From: [Clostridium] symbiosum
GTDB taxonomy: Bacteria; Bacillota; Clostridia; Lachnospirales; Lachnospiraceae
Direction of reading: 5' to 3'
Assembly (NCBI GenBank): GCA_036419695.1
Contig: CP143946.1
Coordinates: 3,094,001-3,158,000 of the forward strand
Length of the DNA stretch: 64,000 bases
Positions 34,626-43,508 of the stretch are shown here, one piece after another; within the stretch, counting starts at the first letter, position 1; every line of letters starts with the position of its first letter. The notes under the pieces were generated by a model. It did no database searches. It was not told the DNA's origin and was given only the letters and a program-made list of their open reading frames with translations. A program made the translations under genes and the position numbers.

Positions 34626-35507
34626 CTATTTAAAAAATTCGGCTCCCTGTGTTTTCGTCTTAAGGCGGTAGATCGTCTCGCACGCAAAGTAGAGTTCGGA
34701 GCGGTCCGGGCCTCCGAAGCAGAAGTTCCGGCAGGTTCCCGGCACGTGGATTTCACCGAGTTTCCGGCCGTTCTTATCGAAGACGAAAACATCACCCGTG
34801 GCTGTTGTGAAAATATTTCCCTGCGCATCGATCTTAGTTCCGTCAGGGCGGCCACCGACTTTGCAAACCACCTCACCACCGCTTAAGGTGCAGTCTTCTT
34901 CCACTTTAAATCTCCGTATCTCCTGTCTCGGGGTATCGTTCACCAGCATGGTCTCTTCGCCGATTTCCATGCACAGGCCGTTTGGCTGCTCAAAATCACT
35001 GCGGGCGAGTATCAGTTTTCCGCTCTCGTCGATACAGTACACGCCCTGGAATCCCATTTCCGGCTCGCGGGCAATTCCGGCCACCTTGCTGGTACGTCCG
35101 TACACCGGATCCGTAAACCAGATACGGCCCCTGGAATCCACTATGATATCGTTGGGGCTGTTTAACTCCTTGCCGTCATAGTGTGAGGCCAGCGTTTTCA
35201 TATAACGCCCGTCCGGTTCCATGCGTGTGATGGAACTGGTTGCATGCTCACATGTCACGATACGGCCCTCGCGGTCGATAAAATTACCGTTGGAAATATT
35301 GCTGGGGAATTTGATGACGGTTGTCTCGTAGGTCGCCGGATTCCATTTGTACACCTTTCCCACACCCATGTCGGAAAAGATCAGACAGTCATTCTGAGGC
35401 CACCACATAATCCCCTCCGTCACTTTGTGGCCCACCGAGATCGGTTCAAGCACCGCATCGGCGTCGATTAAGTCGTAAAATTCCGGTTCTGCTGCATTGT
35501 ATAACAT
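34626..35507 (-). CDS. SMP-30/gluconolactonase-like lactonase
   Basis: The 293-residue six-bladed beta-propeller of the SMP-30/LRE family has typical metal-site segments: VTEGIMWWP (Glu), LNSPNDIIVDSRGRIWFTDP (Asn, Asp) and PDGTKIDAQGN (Asp). Such enzymes hydrolyse sugar-acid or other lactones with Ca or Zn. It stands at the downstream end of the catabolic-looking cluster, separated from the aminotransferase gene by a terminator, so it has its own promoter. The substrate is unknown. Confidence 0.85.
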   Translation of the reverse strand: MLYNAAEPEFYDLIDADAVLEPISVGHKVTEGIMWWPQNDCLIFSDMGVGKVYKWNPATYETTVIKFPSNISNGNFIDREGRIVTCEHATSSITRMEPDGRYMKTLASHYDGKELNSPNDIIVDSRGRIWFTDPVYGRTSKVAGIAREPEMGFQGVYCIDESGKLILARSDFEQPNGLCMEIGEETMLVNDTPRQEIRRFKVEEDCTLSGGEVVCKVGGRPDGTKIDAQGNIFTTATGDVFVFDKNGRKLGEIHVPGTCRNFCFGGPDRSELYFACETIYRLKTKTQGAEFFK

Positions 35508-35640
35508 AGTATTTCCTCCTTGTATTATCTGTATGTTTTATTTGGTTTCACTCCGGCGGTCTTACAAACGGGGCCGGAATCTTTTCTTTAATGGTATCTG
35601 ATCATAAGGCGGTTGTAAAATATTGAAAACAAATGTTTTC

Positions 35641-35733
35641 ATAGGTAATGCCTATGGAAACGTGGCTGTTGTGGAAAGCCCCGCCAAACTCGATGAACTT
35701 ATCCGCCCCTCTCACGGCAGCATGATACACTGA
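35641..35733 (+). pseudogene. Possible C-terminal gene remnant
   Basis: A coding-like stretch (GNAYGNVAVVESPAKLDELI, then RPSHGSMIH and a stop) without start or upstream context. I do not recognise the parent gene; it may be chance. Confidence 0.2.
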
Positions 35734-35747
35734 ACCATAAAAATCAG

Positions 35748-35796
35748 CCTTTGCCTGCCGCGGCTGATCTCACGCTGCGGCAGGCAAAGGCCGATT
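35748..35796 (-). terminator. Terminator after the class V aminotransferase gene
   Basis: CCTTTGCCTGCCGC pairs with GCGGCAGGCAAAGG, with a T-rich run following on the minus strand (CTGATTTTTATGG). Confidence 0.8.
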
Positions 35797-35837
35797 CTCA
35801 TTTTTTATTACGCTCTTTCCCTATAAAAACCGTTTAT

Positions 35838-37115
35838 TTAAAGTCCTGCTATTTCAGATGTCACTTTCAAAAAGTCTTCCATCTCCCGGGGAGTGTTGAC
35901 ATGGAGAGGGGATATCCTGACAACTCCTTTGGATGCAAATGCATCGAGCATCCTTGTGGAATAAATGCTGTCATAAGTTCTCTCAAATGTGACGATGCCG
36001 CGTTTTTCATACTCGGCCGCCGCCTGTTTGGCGCCTAGGCGTTCAAATTCGATTCCCAGAATCAGATCACGGGTCCTTAAGTCCCTGCCGTCCATCTGTA
36101 CCTTAACTCCTTCAATATGGCGGAGGCCTTTTTCCCTTTCGGTTCCCTCCAGCATAATCCGAAGCAGTCCTCTCTCATGGGAGGCTATCCGCTCCATGCC
36201 GAGTTCAAACAGTTTTCTTCGGTCCGTACAGCCGGGCGCCTTTTTCTTTCCCAATGCCGTCACATAGTTCACAATTTCCGTGAGAGCCGCCAGATGGGCG
36301 GGCGTTTCGCTGCCGGCCAGCCATTCATCCGCCGGTTTACCAGACAGCCTGTTATGTTCCAGGCGCGCTGCCCTGTCGGAGAGATAGGCAACTCCAAATC
36401 CCCGGACGCCAAAGAACTTATACGGGGCAAAATTCATCGCATCGACTCCGTATTTTTCCGGATCCAGCGTGCCGTGAGGCGCATGCTGGACGGCATCGCA
36501 GATAATATAAAGATCCGGATTAATTTTCCGTGCCTCCCTGAAGATTGTTTCAATGTCATATTGATAGCCCGAAATATTGGAGGCTGCCATGCAGGAAAGG
36601 ACTGCGGTGTTTTTGTCAATCAGTGACAGAACCTCCCCGGCATCCACTCCCCCGGTTTCCCGGTTGGCCTGTGCCACCCTGAGCCCGCAGCCGTTTTTCC
36701 GTGCACAGAACTCCATTGCATCAAAGGCGGACGGATGTTCCAGGACCGTTGTCACATAGTTTGTTCCTACGGCATTTTCACTGATTACCCGGGTCATTTC
36801 CATCATGACGGCCGAAGCGGTATAGCCGGGATAAAGCGCTCCTCCGGCCGCGTTAAATATAACCTCTTTCAGATCACGCCGTCCCTGTATTGCAGCTTCC
36901 TCCAAAATACCGGCCAGCCGGTTGGAATGTCCCGGCGCATCCGGATAGCTGCTGATTCTGTGAAATTCATCCTCTGCCCGTTTCAGACGCAGCGAACCTC
37001 CCGCATTGTCGAAAAACAGTCTTTTATTCCCCTCGGGGTCACGCTCCGTATAATAAAACAGGGAACGTATTTCTTCCAGCTCTTCTTCAGGAAACATGTC
37101 ATCTGTAAAATTCAT
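35838..37115 (-). CDS. Class V aminotransferase-fold PLP enzyme (cysteine desulfurase/SufS-like superfamily)
   Basis: The 425-residue protein begins MNFTDDMFPEEELEEIR from the ATG at 37115, which follows GGAGG. The longer frame to 37226 runs through a repeat scrap and is rejected as the start. Features are FDNAGGSLRL (phosphate region), CDAVQHAPHGTLD (PLP-pyridine Asp and Gln/His) and FAPYKFFGVRGFGVAYLS with the Schiff-base Lys. The family includes desulfurases, kynureninase-like lyases and aminotransferases, so the reaction is open. It is co-directional with the RpiR regulator and NhaC genes. Confidence 0.85.
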   Translation of the reverse strand: MNFTDDMFPEEELEEIRSLFYYTERDPEGNKRLFFDNAGGSLRLKRAEDEFHRISSYPDAPGHSNRLAGILEEAAIQGRRDLKEVIFNAAGGALYPGYTASAVMMEMTRVISENAVGTNYVTTVLEHPSAFDAMEFCARKNGCGLRVAQANRETGGVDAGEVLSLIDKNTAVLSCMAASNISGYQYDIETIFREARKINPDLYIICDAVQHAPHGTLDPEKYGVDAMNFAPYKFFGVRGFGVAYLSDRAARLEHNRLSGKPADEWLAGSETPAHLAALTEIVNYVTALGKKKAPGCTDRRKLFELGMERIASHERGLLRIMLEGTEREKGLRHIEGVKVQMDGRDLRTRDLILGIEFERLGAKQAAAEYEKRGIVTFERTYDSIYSTRMLDAFASKGVVRISPLHVNTPREMEDFLKVTSEIAGL

Positions 37116-37135
37116 TTTAAACCTCCGCATTTTAG

Positions 37136-37192
37136 TTTTAATTGGGATGCGAGGACATCTCTGGAAGATGGCGGACGTGGGAATGGCCGGCC
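37136..37192 (-). repeat. Terminal fragment of the large palindromic repeat
   Basis: AATTGGGATGCGAGGACATCTC, then TGGAAGATGGCGGACG, resembles the right terminus of copies A and B (AATTGAGATGCGGGGACGCC on their minus strand). The rest of the element is absent. Confidence 0.55.
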
Positions 37193-37206
37193 GTAACTCT
37201 CCCCCT

Positions 37207-38064
37207 TTAATACAGTTTCTCTTCATTAATTACCGCATCCAACAGATGTATGCGCTCATCGCACTCCTCTTTCCCCCGGCCGCTGACGGCCAGCAGGATA
37301 ATTTCCGACACGCCGAACGGAGCCACATAGGAATTGGCAAATCCCAGACCGTCGACCTTTGTGATAATCACAATATCCGCCTGCGCCGCAAACCGGGAGG
37401 TCTGGCGGTCGGTTATCAGTATCACCTTTGCGCCGTTTTTTTTCGCAATGTCGATCACCGATTTGTTAATCTCGGAATAGCGGGCAAAGCTGAACACCAC
37501 CAGACAGTCTTTTTCCGTGATATCCATGATTGTCTCCACGGCCGATGCATCCGCATGGGAAATGGTAATTACCCTCGGGACCAGCATTAACAGCCTGTTT
37601 GCCAGATAGTAGGCGCAGCTTGCGGTACCGCGGAAACCGGCTATATATTTGGAATTGCTGTTCAGGATGATATCCGCAACTTCCTCAATCACCTTGCCGT
37701 CCAGCTTTGCAAAGCTTTTCTCCAGATTATCAAGGATATAGCTGCTGACATCCCGGATTAGGCTGTCCTGTTTTAACCGGCTTTTCGTCTGTGTATATTT
37801 TTCACCGGGCATTAAAAGTGACTGTTCCTTATTATACTGGGCCGCCATCCGGGCGTTCATTTCACTTCGGAAATCGGAATACCCCCTGTAGCCAAGTTTA
37901 CGGATAAAGCGGATTACCGAGGTATCGCTGACGCCGATTTTCTCCGCCAGCGTCGAGGATGTCAGGATTCCAATGGTATCGAGATTTTCGAGTATGTACT
38001 CCGCTATCACGGCATCCGCCTTTGTCAGCTTCATTTCTTTTATTTTTTCAGCAATACTTTTCAT
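37207..38064 (-). CDS. RpiR/MurR-family transcriptional regulator
   Basis: The 285-residue regulator has an N-terminal HTH_6 domain (STLAEKIGVSDTSVIRFIRKLGYRGYSDFR, about 36-66) and a C-terminal SIS domain (~110-250: KYIAGFRGTASCAYYLANRLL, VVFSFARYSEINKSVIDIAKK). SIS domains in this family usually sense phosphosugars, though members also control amino-acid catabolism. It lies between the NhaC and class V enzyme genes and likely regulates the cluster. Confidence 0.9.
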   Translation of the reverse strand: MKSIAEKIKEMKLTKADAVIAEYILENLDTIGILTSSTLAEKIGVSDTSVIRFIRKLGYRGYSDFRSEMNARMAAQYNKEQSLLMPGEKYTQTKSRLKQDSLIRDVSSYILDNLEKSFAKLDGKVIEEVADIILNSNSKYIAGFRGTASCAYYLANRLLMLVPRVITISHADASAVETIMDITEKDCLVVFSFARYSEINKSVIDIAKKNGAKVILITDRQTSRFAAQADIVIITKVDGLGFANSYVAPFGVSEIILLAVSGRGKEECDERIHLLDAVINEEKLY

Positions 38065-38248
38065 TGTACGACCTCCGGATTTATTTGAACTGCAAATGAT
38101 TATAGATTAAAAATAGCACAGCAAATAATTCTGGTCAATAATAGTCAAAAAATATTGCAGGAAAATATTATTCAACAACTCTTTCTTTTTAATTTACTGA
38201 TTCACTTCTACCAATTCACTCATTTATTTTTTACCGATTCATTCAATT

Positions 38249-39622
38249 TTAATTTGTTTCAGATGCCACGCTGTTTTCAAATTTGCGTCCGATTCCGGTC
38301 AGGGCGCTGCCGACATAGAGAATAATCAGTCCATAACTGTGGAAGCAATACGGCAGTACCTCCCTGAAGGAAAATGTATCCGCAACCACTCCCGACGCTG
38401 CCGCGAGGCTCATACAGAGCAGGAAAGAGGAATTGTAGGGAACGATGCCTCCGAAAGCCGTGCTCAGGCCATCCGTAATATTGGCCCCCCTGGTCCTGGC
38501 AATATGAAACTTTTTTGTCAGCTGCCTGACAAAAGGCCCCACTATGATAATATTGGCCGTACTGGCCGCGATTGCAATCATGCCGAAAATCGTCATTCCC
38601 GCACTGGCCTGCTCCGCTTTCTGCGGCGTATCGCATTTACTGTGAATGCCGCTGATTAACTGGTCAAATGCACCGGATCTTTTTGTAAGCTCCAGCACGG
38701 CAAAGAGCATAATACAGAATAAAATCAGGCCCGCCATTCCGGAGATACCGGCCACCACCGGACCGTCTGCCGAAATCATCGTACTGAACGGGATAAGGCC
38801 CAGGGCCAGATTTAAGGCAATCCCCAGCATATTGCAGACGAGCATGGTGGAAACAAGCCCCACCCCCTTTGTCATCAAAAACGCCATAATAACAGGTAGA
38901 ATCAGCATTACCAGGGACGGAGCCTTGGAGGCGTCCACCTGGGTCATGACCGCTTCCGCGTTCAGGGTCCTGAAGCCGAAGTAGATATACAAAAGACTTG
39001 CTCCCACGCCGCTTATAATGGAATACGGAAGTCTCGTTTTCACAACGCTTGACACGTCCGTCTCCTGTGTCATTGCCGATGCAATCGTCGTATCGGAGAT
39101 CGGAGCCAGGTTGTCACCGAAAATACTGCCGCTCATTATTGCGCCGACAATCAGTCCCGGATTGCAGCCAAAGCCCACGGCCAGCGGAAGCATAATCGGC
39201 GTCACAGCCGCGCATGTTCCCCCTGTGGTGCCGCATGCCGTTGAAATCAGCACGCAGGTGATAAAGGTAATTACCGGCAGAAAGTTTGCATTCAGGTGAA
39301 GCTGTGAGGAAAGCCATATCAGGCCCTGAATCAGGCCGCTCTGGCGCAAAAGCTGTGATAGAATTCCCGCCATGATAAATGCCACGGTCATGGTCGCCAG
39401 CATGTGATCCCCTACGCCGTCTATCACGGCGTTGTCAAATTCTTTTTTATCCTTGCTGAGAATAAATCCCGTGCATACGGCCACAAACGCTCCGGCGGCA
39501 AATACCATCAGTGAAATATGGCCTGTCAGCGCCGCCGTAATCATGATGACGACAAATGTAATCATGGGAATCCATGCCCCTAAAAGTCCTCCGTGAAAAT
39601 AAAGTTTATTTTCTTTTTCCAT
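38249..39622 (-). CDS. NhaC-family Na+/H+ antiporter-type transporter
   Basis: The 457-residue polytopic protein has about 11-12 helices. NhaC-type motifs include LISTACGTTGGTCAAVTPIMLPLAVGFG, SGSIFGDNLAPISDTTIASAMTQETDV, and FGGIVPYNSSFLLCMSLAAASG near the C-terminus. Related proteins include malate/lactate and ornithine exchangers. In a metabolic cluster, the true substrate may be an organic or amino acid rather than Na/H alone. It begins 23 bp after the HD gene, hence in the same transcript. Confidence 0.88.
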   Translation of the reverse strand: MEKENKLYFHGGLLGAWIPMITFVVIMITAALTGHISLMVFAAGAFVAVCTGFILSKDKKEFDNAVIDGVGDHMLATMTVAFIMAGILSQLLRQSGLIQGLIWLSSQLHLNANFLPVITFITCVLISTACGTTGGTCAAVTPIMLPLAVGFGCNPGLIVGAIMSGSIFGDNLAPISDTTIASAMTQETDVSSVVKTRLPYSIISGVGASLLYIYFGFRTLNAEAVMTQVDASKAPSLVMLILPVIMAFLMTKGVGLVSTMLVCNMLGIALNLALGLIPFSTMISADGPVVAGISGMAGLILFCIMLFAVLELTKRSGAFDQLISGIHSKCDTPQKAEQASAGMTIFGMIAIAASTANIIIVGPFVRQLTKKFHIARTRGANITDGLSTAFGGIVPYNSSFLLCMSLAAASGVVADTFSFREVLPYCFHSYGLIILYVGSALTGIGRKFENSVASETN

Positions 39623-39645
39623 TGTAATACCCCTCCCTCTTTTCT

Positions 39646-40194
39646 TTACGGCTCTGCATATTTGCAGGTCATCTCCCAGTCACAGAGATCTGCATATCCA
39701 AACAGGATTCCTTCCCTGAACGCCGGTTTCATATTCTGGTCGTGGGTGTGGGTGATAATGAGATGGATCATATCCATGTCAAATCCCGCCTCCCTGGCCA
39801 GCATGGCCGACAGAACGCCGTGCTGGATTTTCTTTGCAATATCGCTTTTTACCAGCTCTCCCTGTCCGTCATATTCATATTCGACGACTTTATCCACGTC
39901 ATGAAGCAGGCCGAACAGAATGAGACGCTGTTCATCACATTCAACGTCATGATATTTTTTGATAATCCGGTTCATGGCAAGAGCACATTCGATCGCCGAA
40001 TTGACATGGGAAATCAGGGAAACATGATCCATTCCTTCCTTAAATTTCGCCTGGTCAATCGTCTCCCAGGGACTCATCCGAAGCGCCTTCCTCCATACGT
40101 CCGCCACTGCCGCCGCCTTCTCCTTATCCTCCACCTGTGTGATACATGGAAGATACCGGGACAGAAATTCAATCTTTTCCTCCACTGTGTTCAC
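39646..40194 (-). CDS. HD-domain phosphohydrolase-like protein
   Basis: The 182-residue HD superfamily protein has SHVNSAIECALAMNRI, ILFGLLHDVDKVVEYEYD (HD pair) and MIHLIITHTHDQN. This suggests a metal-dependent phosphohydrolase of small size. It is embedded between the aminotransferase and NhaC genes with short gaps. The substrate is unknown. Confidence 0.82.
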   Translation of the reverse strand: MNTVEEKIEFLSRYLPCITQVEDKEKAAAVADVWRKALRMSPWETIDQAKFKEGMDHVSLISHVNSAIECALAMNRIIKKYHDVECDEQRLILFGLLHDVDKVVEYEYDGQGELVKSDIAKKIQHGVLSAMLAREAGFDMDMIHLIITHTHDQNMKPAFREGILFGYADLCDWEMTCKYAEP

Positions 40195-40224
40195 TTTCTT
40201 CCTTCCTTTCTTTTGTTCCTCTCT

Positions 40225-41427
40225 TCATGTTCTTTTTAATGCTGCCAGCGCAGATGCCAGTCTGTCAAGGCCCTTCTCCAGGTTTTCCATGGAATTCGAG
40301 TAGGAAAGTCTCAGGCATCCCGGCGCATAGAATGCGTCTCCCGGCACTACCGCCACCTTGACGGTCTCCAAAAGATAGGTTGCCATATCGATGGAATTTT
40401 CAATCACTCCTCCCTGCCACTTTTTTCCGAAATACCATGAAACATCGGGCAGATAATAAAAGGCGCCCAGGGAGTCCGTTGTTTCAACATGAGGAATTGC
40501 CCGCAGTTTTTCCCCCATCATCTGCCTGCGTCTGTCAAATTCCTGCCTCATTGCCTCCACGGACCTCTGGTGGCCCATGATTGCCTCTACCCCCGCCTTC
40601 TGTGTGATAGAGTTAATGCCGGATGTGATATGCCCCTGCAGGCCGCGGATTTTTTTCATGCAGTTCTCGGGCCCCGCCGCATATCCCAGTCTCCATCCCG
40701 TCATTGCATAGCTCTTTGAGCATCCGTTTACCACCACCGTATGCGCTTTCGCCTCCGGTGAAATGGATGCGACACATATATGTTCGGAGCCGTCGTACAG
40801 CAGTTTTTCATATACCTCATCCGATATAATCCAGAAATCGTTTTCCACCGCCAGCGCCACAAGCCCTTCCAGTTCTTCACGCGTATAGACGACACTGGCC
40901 GGATTGTTCGGGGAGTTGATGATGATTGCGGTTGTCCTGGGGGTAACTGCTTTTGCGATTGCCTCTAAATCCAGGTGATATCTGTCTTTTCCATACCCGA
41001 CAGCGGGAACCTGCACCGGAATCCCTCCCGCAATCTTTACCATATCTACATAACTTACCCAGCACGGTGTGGGAATAATGACTTCGTCGCCCTCGTCGGC
41101 CAGCGTCAGCGCTGCCTCAAACAGCGCCTGTTTGGCTCCGGTAGTGACGCAGACTTCGTTCATGGTGTATTCTACTCCGTTGTCCTCCCTTAATTTATCG
41201 ATGATGGCCTTTCGGAGGTCCGGAATGCCCTGTATGGGAGTATATCTTGTAAAATTATTGTCAATTGCCGCCTTTGCCGCATCTTTAATATTGTCCGGCG
41301 TGTTAAAATCCGGTTCCCCGATATTCAGTTTGATGATATCCTCACCGCTGCGGTTAAGCTCCGCGATTCTTGCGTTCAGTTCCACGGTAAAGGATGGCGT
41401 TACGTTATTTGCTCTTCTGCTGAACAT
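40225..41427 (-). CDS. Class I/II pyridoxal-phosphate aminotransferase (aspartate aminotransferase-like)
   Basis: The 400-residue fold-type I aminotransferase has NIGEPDFNTPDNI, TTGAKQALFEAALTLADEGDEVIIPTPCWVSY, IIINSPNNPASVVY, the PLP region ISDEVYEKLLY, the Schiff-base Lys in NGCSKSYAMTGWRLGY (~237), and an Arg near the end (CLRLSYSNS) for the substrate carboxylate. It likely interconverts an amino acid and the 2-oxo acid used or made by the neighbouring aldolase. Confidence 0.92.
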   Translation of the reverse strand: MFSRRANNVTPSFTVELNARIAELNRSGEDIIKLNIGEPDFNTPDNIKDAAKAAIDNNFTRYTPIQGIPDLRKAIIDKLREDNGVEYTMNEVCVTTGAKQALFEAALTLADEGDEVIIPTPCWVSYVDMVKIAGGIPVQVPAVGYGKDRYHLDLEAIAKAVTPRTTAIIINSPNNPASVVYTREELEGLVALAVENDFWIISDEVYEKLLYDGSEHICVASISPEAKAHTVVVNGCSKSYAMTGWRLGYAAGPENCMKKIRGLQGHITSGINSITQKAGVEAIMGHQRSVEAMRQEFDRRRQMMGEKLRAIPHVETTDSLGAFYYLPDVSWYFGKKWQGGVIENSIDMATYLLETVKVAVVPGDAFYAPGCLRLSYSNSMENLEKGLDRLASALAALKRT

Positions 41428-41482
41428 GTTATTTCCTCCTGACGTTATTTCCCCCTGATGTTGTTCTCTTTCTTATTCCGGT

Positions 41483-42493
41483 TTATCTGCTGCGGCCGAT
41501 ATCCTTTGCCGTCTTATATATCAGTTCCTCCGGCGGGCTCTTCCGGTCCACGGCCGACACCTCCATAATCAGACGGTACAGATTGACCTTCTCAGACTCG
41601 GCCGCCGCCCTGAATTTCTTCAGGAAGCTGGAATGGCAGCCCGACTTACCAAGCACCAGGTCAACCGGTTTGACGGGATTATGGTAATTAAACGGTTCCA
41701 TCGCCGGCTCCAGCCAGTTGTCGATAAAATCCAGCAGACCGTATAAATCAATTTCCTCCATCTGGCCATACCTCTGCATCATCGCCACGCAGATTTCGGT
41801 TGCAAGGTTTCCGGCGCTCCTCGCCATTCCCATCAGTCCGCAGTCCAGAATCGCCGCCCCATTTTGATAGGCCGCTATGGCATTGGCCGCGGAAAGGCCC
41901 AGGTTGTTATGGCAGTGGAACGCAACCGGAATCGATACCGCCCGGCTGAGTTTTGCCGTATACTCTGCAACCTGCTCCGGGAGCATGGTGCCGGCAGAAT
42001 CCATAATTGTAATCTCATCCAGGCCTGCGTCCTCCAGTTTCCTGCCCTCCTCGGCCAGCTCATCTGCACTGAGAATATAGGCCTTCATTGCCGAATAAAA
42101 TGCCCGCATGCCGCGTTTTTTAATGTCCCTAATCACCTTGACGGCAGTCTCCCCATCCCCTGCATCGGCACCTACCCTGAGAAAATGAAGTCCGCAGTCT
42201 TTTGCAAGCTCCACATTCTTTTCCCTGTAGCGCTTTGCATTCAGAAACATCCCAATCTCAGAGCCCCGGTTCAGATACTTCCCCGCAATTTCCAGATAGG
42301 TGAGGTCAGTCTCCGCGTCCGTAAACCCGGCCACTTCATATGCCCCGATTCCGCCGGAATTTCCGATTTCAATAATCGGAACCCCGCACGAGGTCAGTCC
42401 TTCCAGAACCATATCCGTAATTTCAGCCGAAAATCCCTTTCCCACAACATTTGCTCCGTCTCTCAGCGTGCAGTCCATTAGAGTAACATTCAT
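41483..42493 (-). CDS. DRE-TIM (HMGL-like) aldolase/synthase, DmpG-like
   Basis: The 336-residue HMGL-like TIM barrel has the hallmark LMDCTLRDGANVVG (Arg and Asp of the DRE motif) and the metal-binding AFHCHNNLGLSAANAIAAYQNGAAILD (two His). It most resembles 4-hydroxy-2-oxovalerate aldolases, which cleave 4-hydroxy-2-oxo acids to pyruvate and an aldehyde. No acylating aldehyde dehydrogenase is next to it, so aldolase versus synthase is open. It is the first gene of the minus-strand cluster and lies 55 bp before the aminotransferase. Confidence 0.85.
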   Translation of the reverse strand: MNVTLMDCTLRDGANVVGKGFSAEITDMVLEGLTSCGVPIIEIGNSGGIGAYEVAGFTDAETDLTYLEIAGKYLNRGSEIGMFLNAKRYREKNVELAKDCGLHFLRVGADAGDGETAVKVIRDIKKRGMRAFYSAMKAYILSADELAEEGRKLEDAGLDEITIMDSAGTMLPEQVAEYTAKLSRAVSIPVAFHCHNNLGLSAANAIAAYQNGAAILDCGLMGMARSAGNLATEICVAMMQRYGQMEEIDLYGLLDFIDNWLEPAMEPFNYHNPVKPVDLVLGKSGCHSSFLKKFRAAAESEKVNLYRLIMEVSAVDRKSPPEELIYKTAKDIGRSR

Positions 42494-42665
42494 TTGATAT
42501 CCTCCATCCCTTAGTCTTTTGTTTTATCTAATATTGAATATTTTATTTCATCTATATTTTTTATGTACTTTTTTATTCATATCTATTTTATATCATGTTG
42601 GTTTTTATTTGTCAATTAGTATTTTTGAATATTATTATTCTTATTTATTCTTTCTATCTGGATAA
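42494..42665. other. AT-rich promoter region of the aldolase-aminotransferase-HD-NhaC cluster
   Basis: Very AT-rich sequence with no gene. The cluster promoter must lie here on the minus strand. I do not assign a single -10/-35 pair. Confidence 0.4.
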
Positions 42666-42669
42666 TCAA

Positions 42670-42704
42670 AAAAGTCCAAAGACTATTCTGCTGTCTTTGG
42701 ACTT
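42670..42704 (-). terminator. Terminator downstream of the gene fragments
   Basis: AAGTCCAAAGAC and GTCTTTGGACTT form a 12-bp stem. On the minus strand it is followed by a TTTTTT run. It presumably once ended the gene whose remnant lies at 42800-42890. Confidence 0.75.
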
Positions 42705-42799
42705 CTCAGTTCTTAAATTTACTGTTTTCAACTGTTTTTAAATTGATTGTTCTTAAATCTATTGCTTTTAGTTTTCCCTGCCTGTGTGACTAAAACCTG

Positions 42800-42890
42800 C
42801 TATCTTTTACCCGACAGATACTCGTCAATTCCGTGCGCCTCATGGAGGGCCTCGAAAATGGTCACTTCATATCCCAGCTTTGCCAGGTCA
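42800..42890 (-). pseudogene. Fragment of a GltA/GltD-type FAD-dependent oxidoreductase
   Basis: The minus-strand reading DLAKLGYEVTIFEALHEA is the FAD-binding Rossmann segment typical of the glutamate synthase small subunit / NADPH-dependent oxidoreductase family. It is cut off on both sides and runs to an unrelated stop. The remaining upstream part of this ORF overlaps the ABC ATPase fragment in antisense and is not real. Confidence 0.5.
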
Positions 42891-42899
42891 AGATCAGGC

Positions 42900-43262
42900 C
42901 GCCTGAGCCGGATGCAGGAATGTCTCGGCCATCCGCTTGGAACGCGCAGCCTCCTGGCCCTGGACTGGAATCTCCCCCTCACAACGGCCGTCGATATCCC
43001 GGATACGGCAAATGCCGTAGGCATACGTCCCCACTCGCTGGTTCCGCTAAGTGAGGAGGATGCAGACGGCCTGAACGCTCTGACGGGAGCAAATCTCATC
43101 CCGGTCAGAAATCCGGTCATTTCTGCCCTGCTCTTTGAATGGGAGATCTGCCTGGAAAACGGAATCTGATGGACGGCCGAAAAGAATTCAAAGATATCCT
43201 CGCCGCCCTCCATTCCTTCATGGATCCGGGCCGGATCAGAGGAGCTGCTTCTCCTGTCCTGA
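42900..43262 (+). pseudogene. C-terminal remnant of an ABC transporter ATPase
   Basis: The plus-strand frame with NAVGIRPHSLVPL and VRNPVISALLFEWEI resembles the regulatory (TOBE-like) tail of molybdate/iron-type ABC ATPases. The frame hits TGA at 43167-43169. It then continues in the same frame with PPSIPSWIRAGSEELLLLS and a second stop, as expected for the true C-terminus. The N-terminal nucleotide-binding domain is missing. Confidence 0.45.
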
Positions 43263-43293
43263 ACACCGCGTCAGGCCCCACATCCAGAGATCA

Positions 43294-43333
43294 AAAAAAG
43301 CTCAGGCCTCTGTTTCCAAAGGTCTGAGCCTGT
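43294..43333 (-). terminator. Terminator of the tRNA-Leu pair
   Basis: GCTCAGGCCTCTG / AAAGGTCTGAGC stem, with an uninterrupted T run on the minus strand directly after the second tRNA. Confidence 0.8.
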
Positions 43334-43336
43334 TCG

Positions 43337-43420
43337 TGCAGAAGAAGAGACTTGAACTCTCACGGTATTGCTACCACACGGACCTGAACCGTGCGCGTCT
43401 GCCAATTCCGCCACTTCTGC
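43337..43420 (-). tRNA. tRNA-Leu (anticodon CAG)
   Basis: On the minus strand the sequence runs from GCAGAAGTGGCGGAATTGGC to a CTTCTGC acceptor arm, with a long variable arm (TGGTAGCAATACCG) typical of type II tRNAs. The anticodon stem CACGG/CCGTG encloses the loop TTCAGGT, giving CAG. The T arm GAGAGTTCAAGTCTC is present. CCA is not encoded. ORFs across it are shadows. Confidence 0.95.
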
Positions 43421-43424
43421 AAAC

Positions 43425-43508
43425 TGCGGGAGATGGGACTTGAACCCACACGAGCATACACCCACAAGATCCTTAGTCTTGCCTGTCTGCCAATTCCAGC
43501 ACTCCCGC
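43425..43508 (-). tRNA. tRNA-Leu (anticodon AAG)
   Basis: On the minus strand the sequence runs from GCGGGAGTGCTGGAATTGGC to an acceptor end CTCCCGC. The anticodon stem CAAGA/TCTTG encloses CTAAGGA, giving AAG. Long variable arm and T arm are normal. It is 4 bp upstream of the CAG tRNA in the same transcript. Confidence 0.95.

Noticed and set aside
42800..43213. 137-aa minus-strand ORF
   Set aside because: Only its last ~30 codons look like a real (GltA-like) fragment; the rest is antisense to the ABC ATPase remnant.
43271..43465. 64-aa minus-strand ORF (AEVAELADAHGSGPCG...)
   Set aside because: It is the translation of the two tRNA-Leu genes, a well-known annotation artefact.
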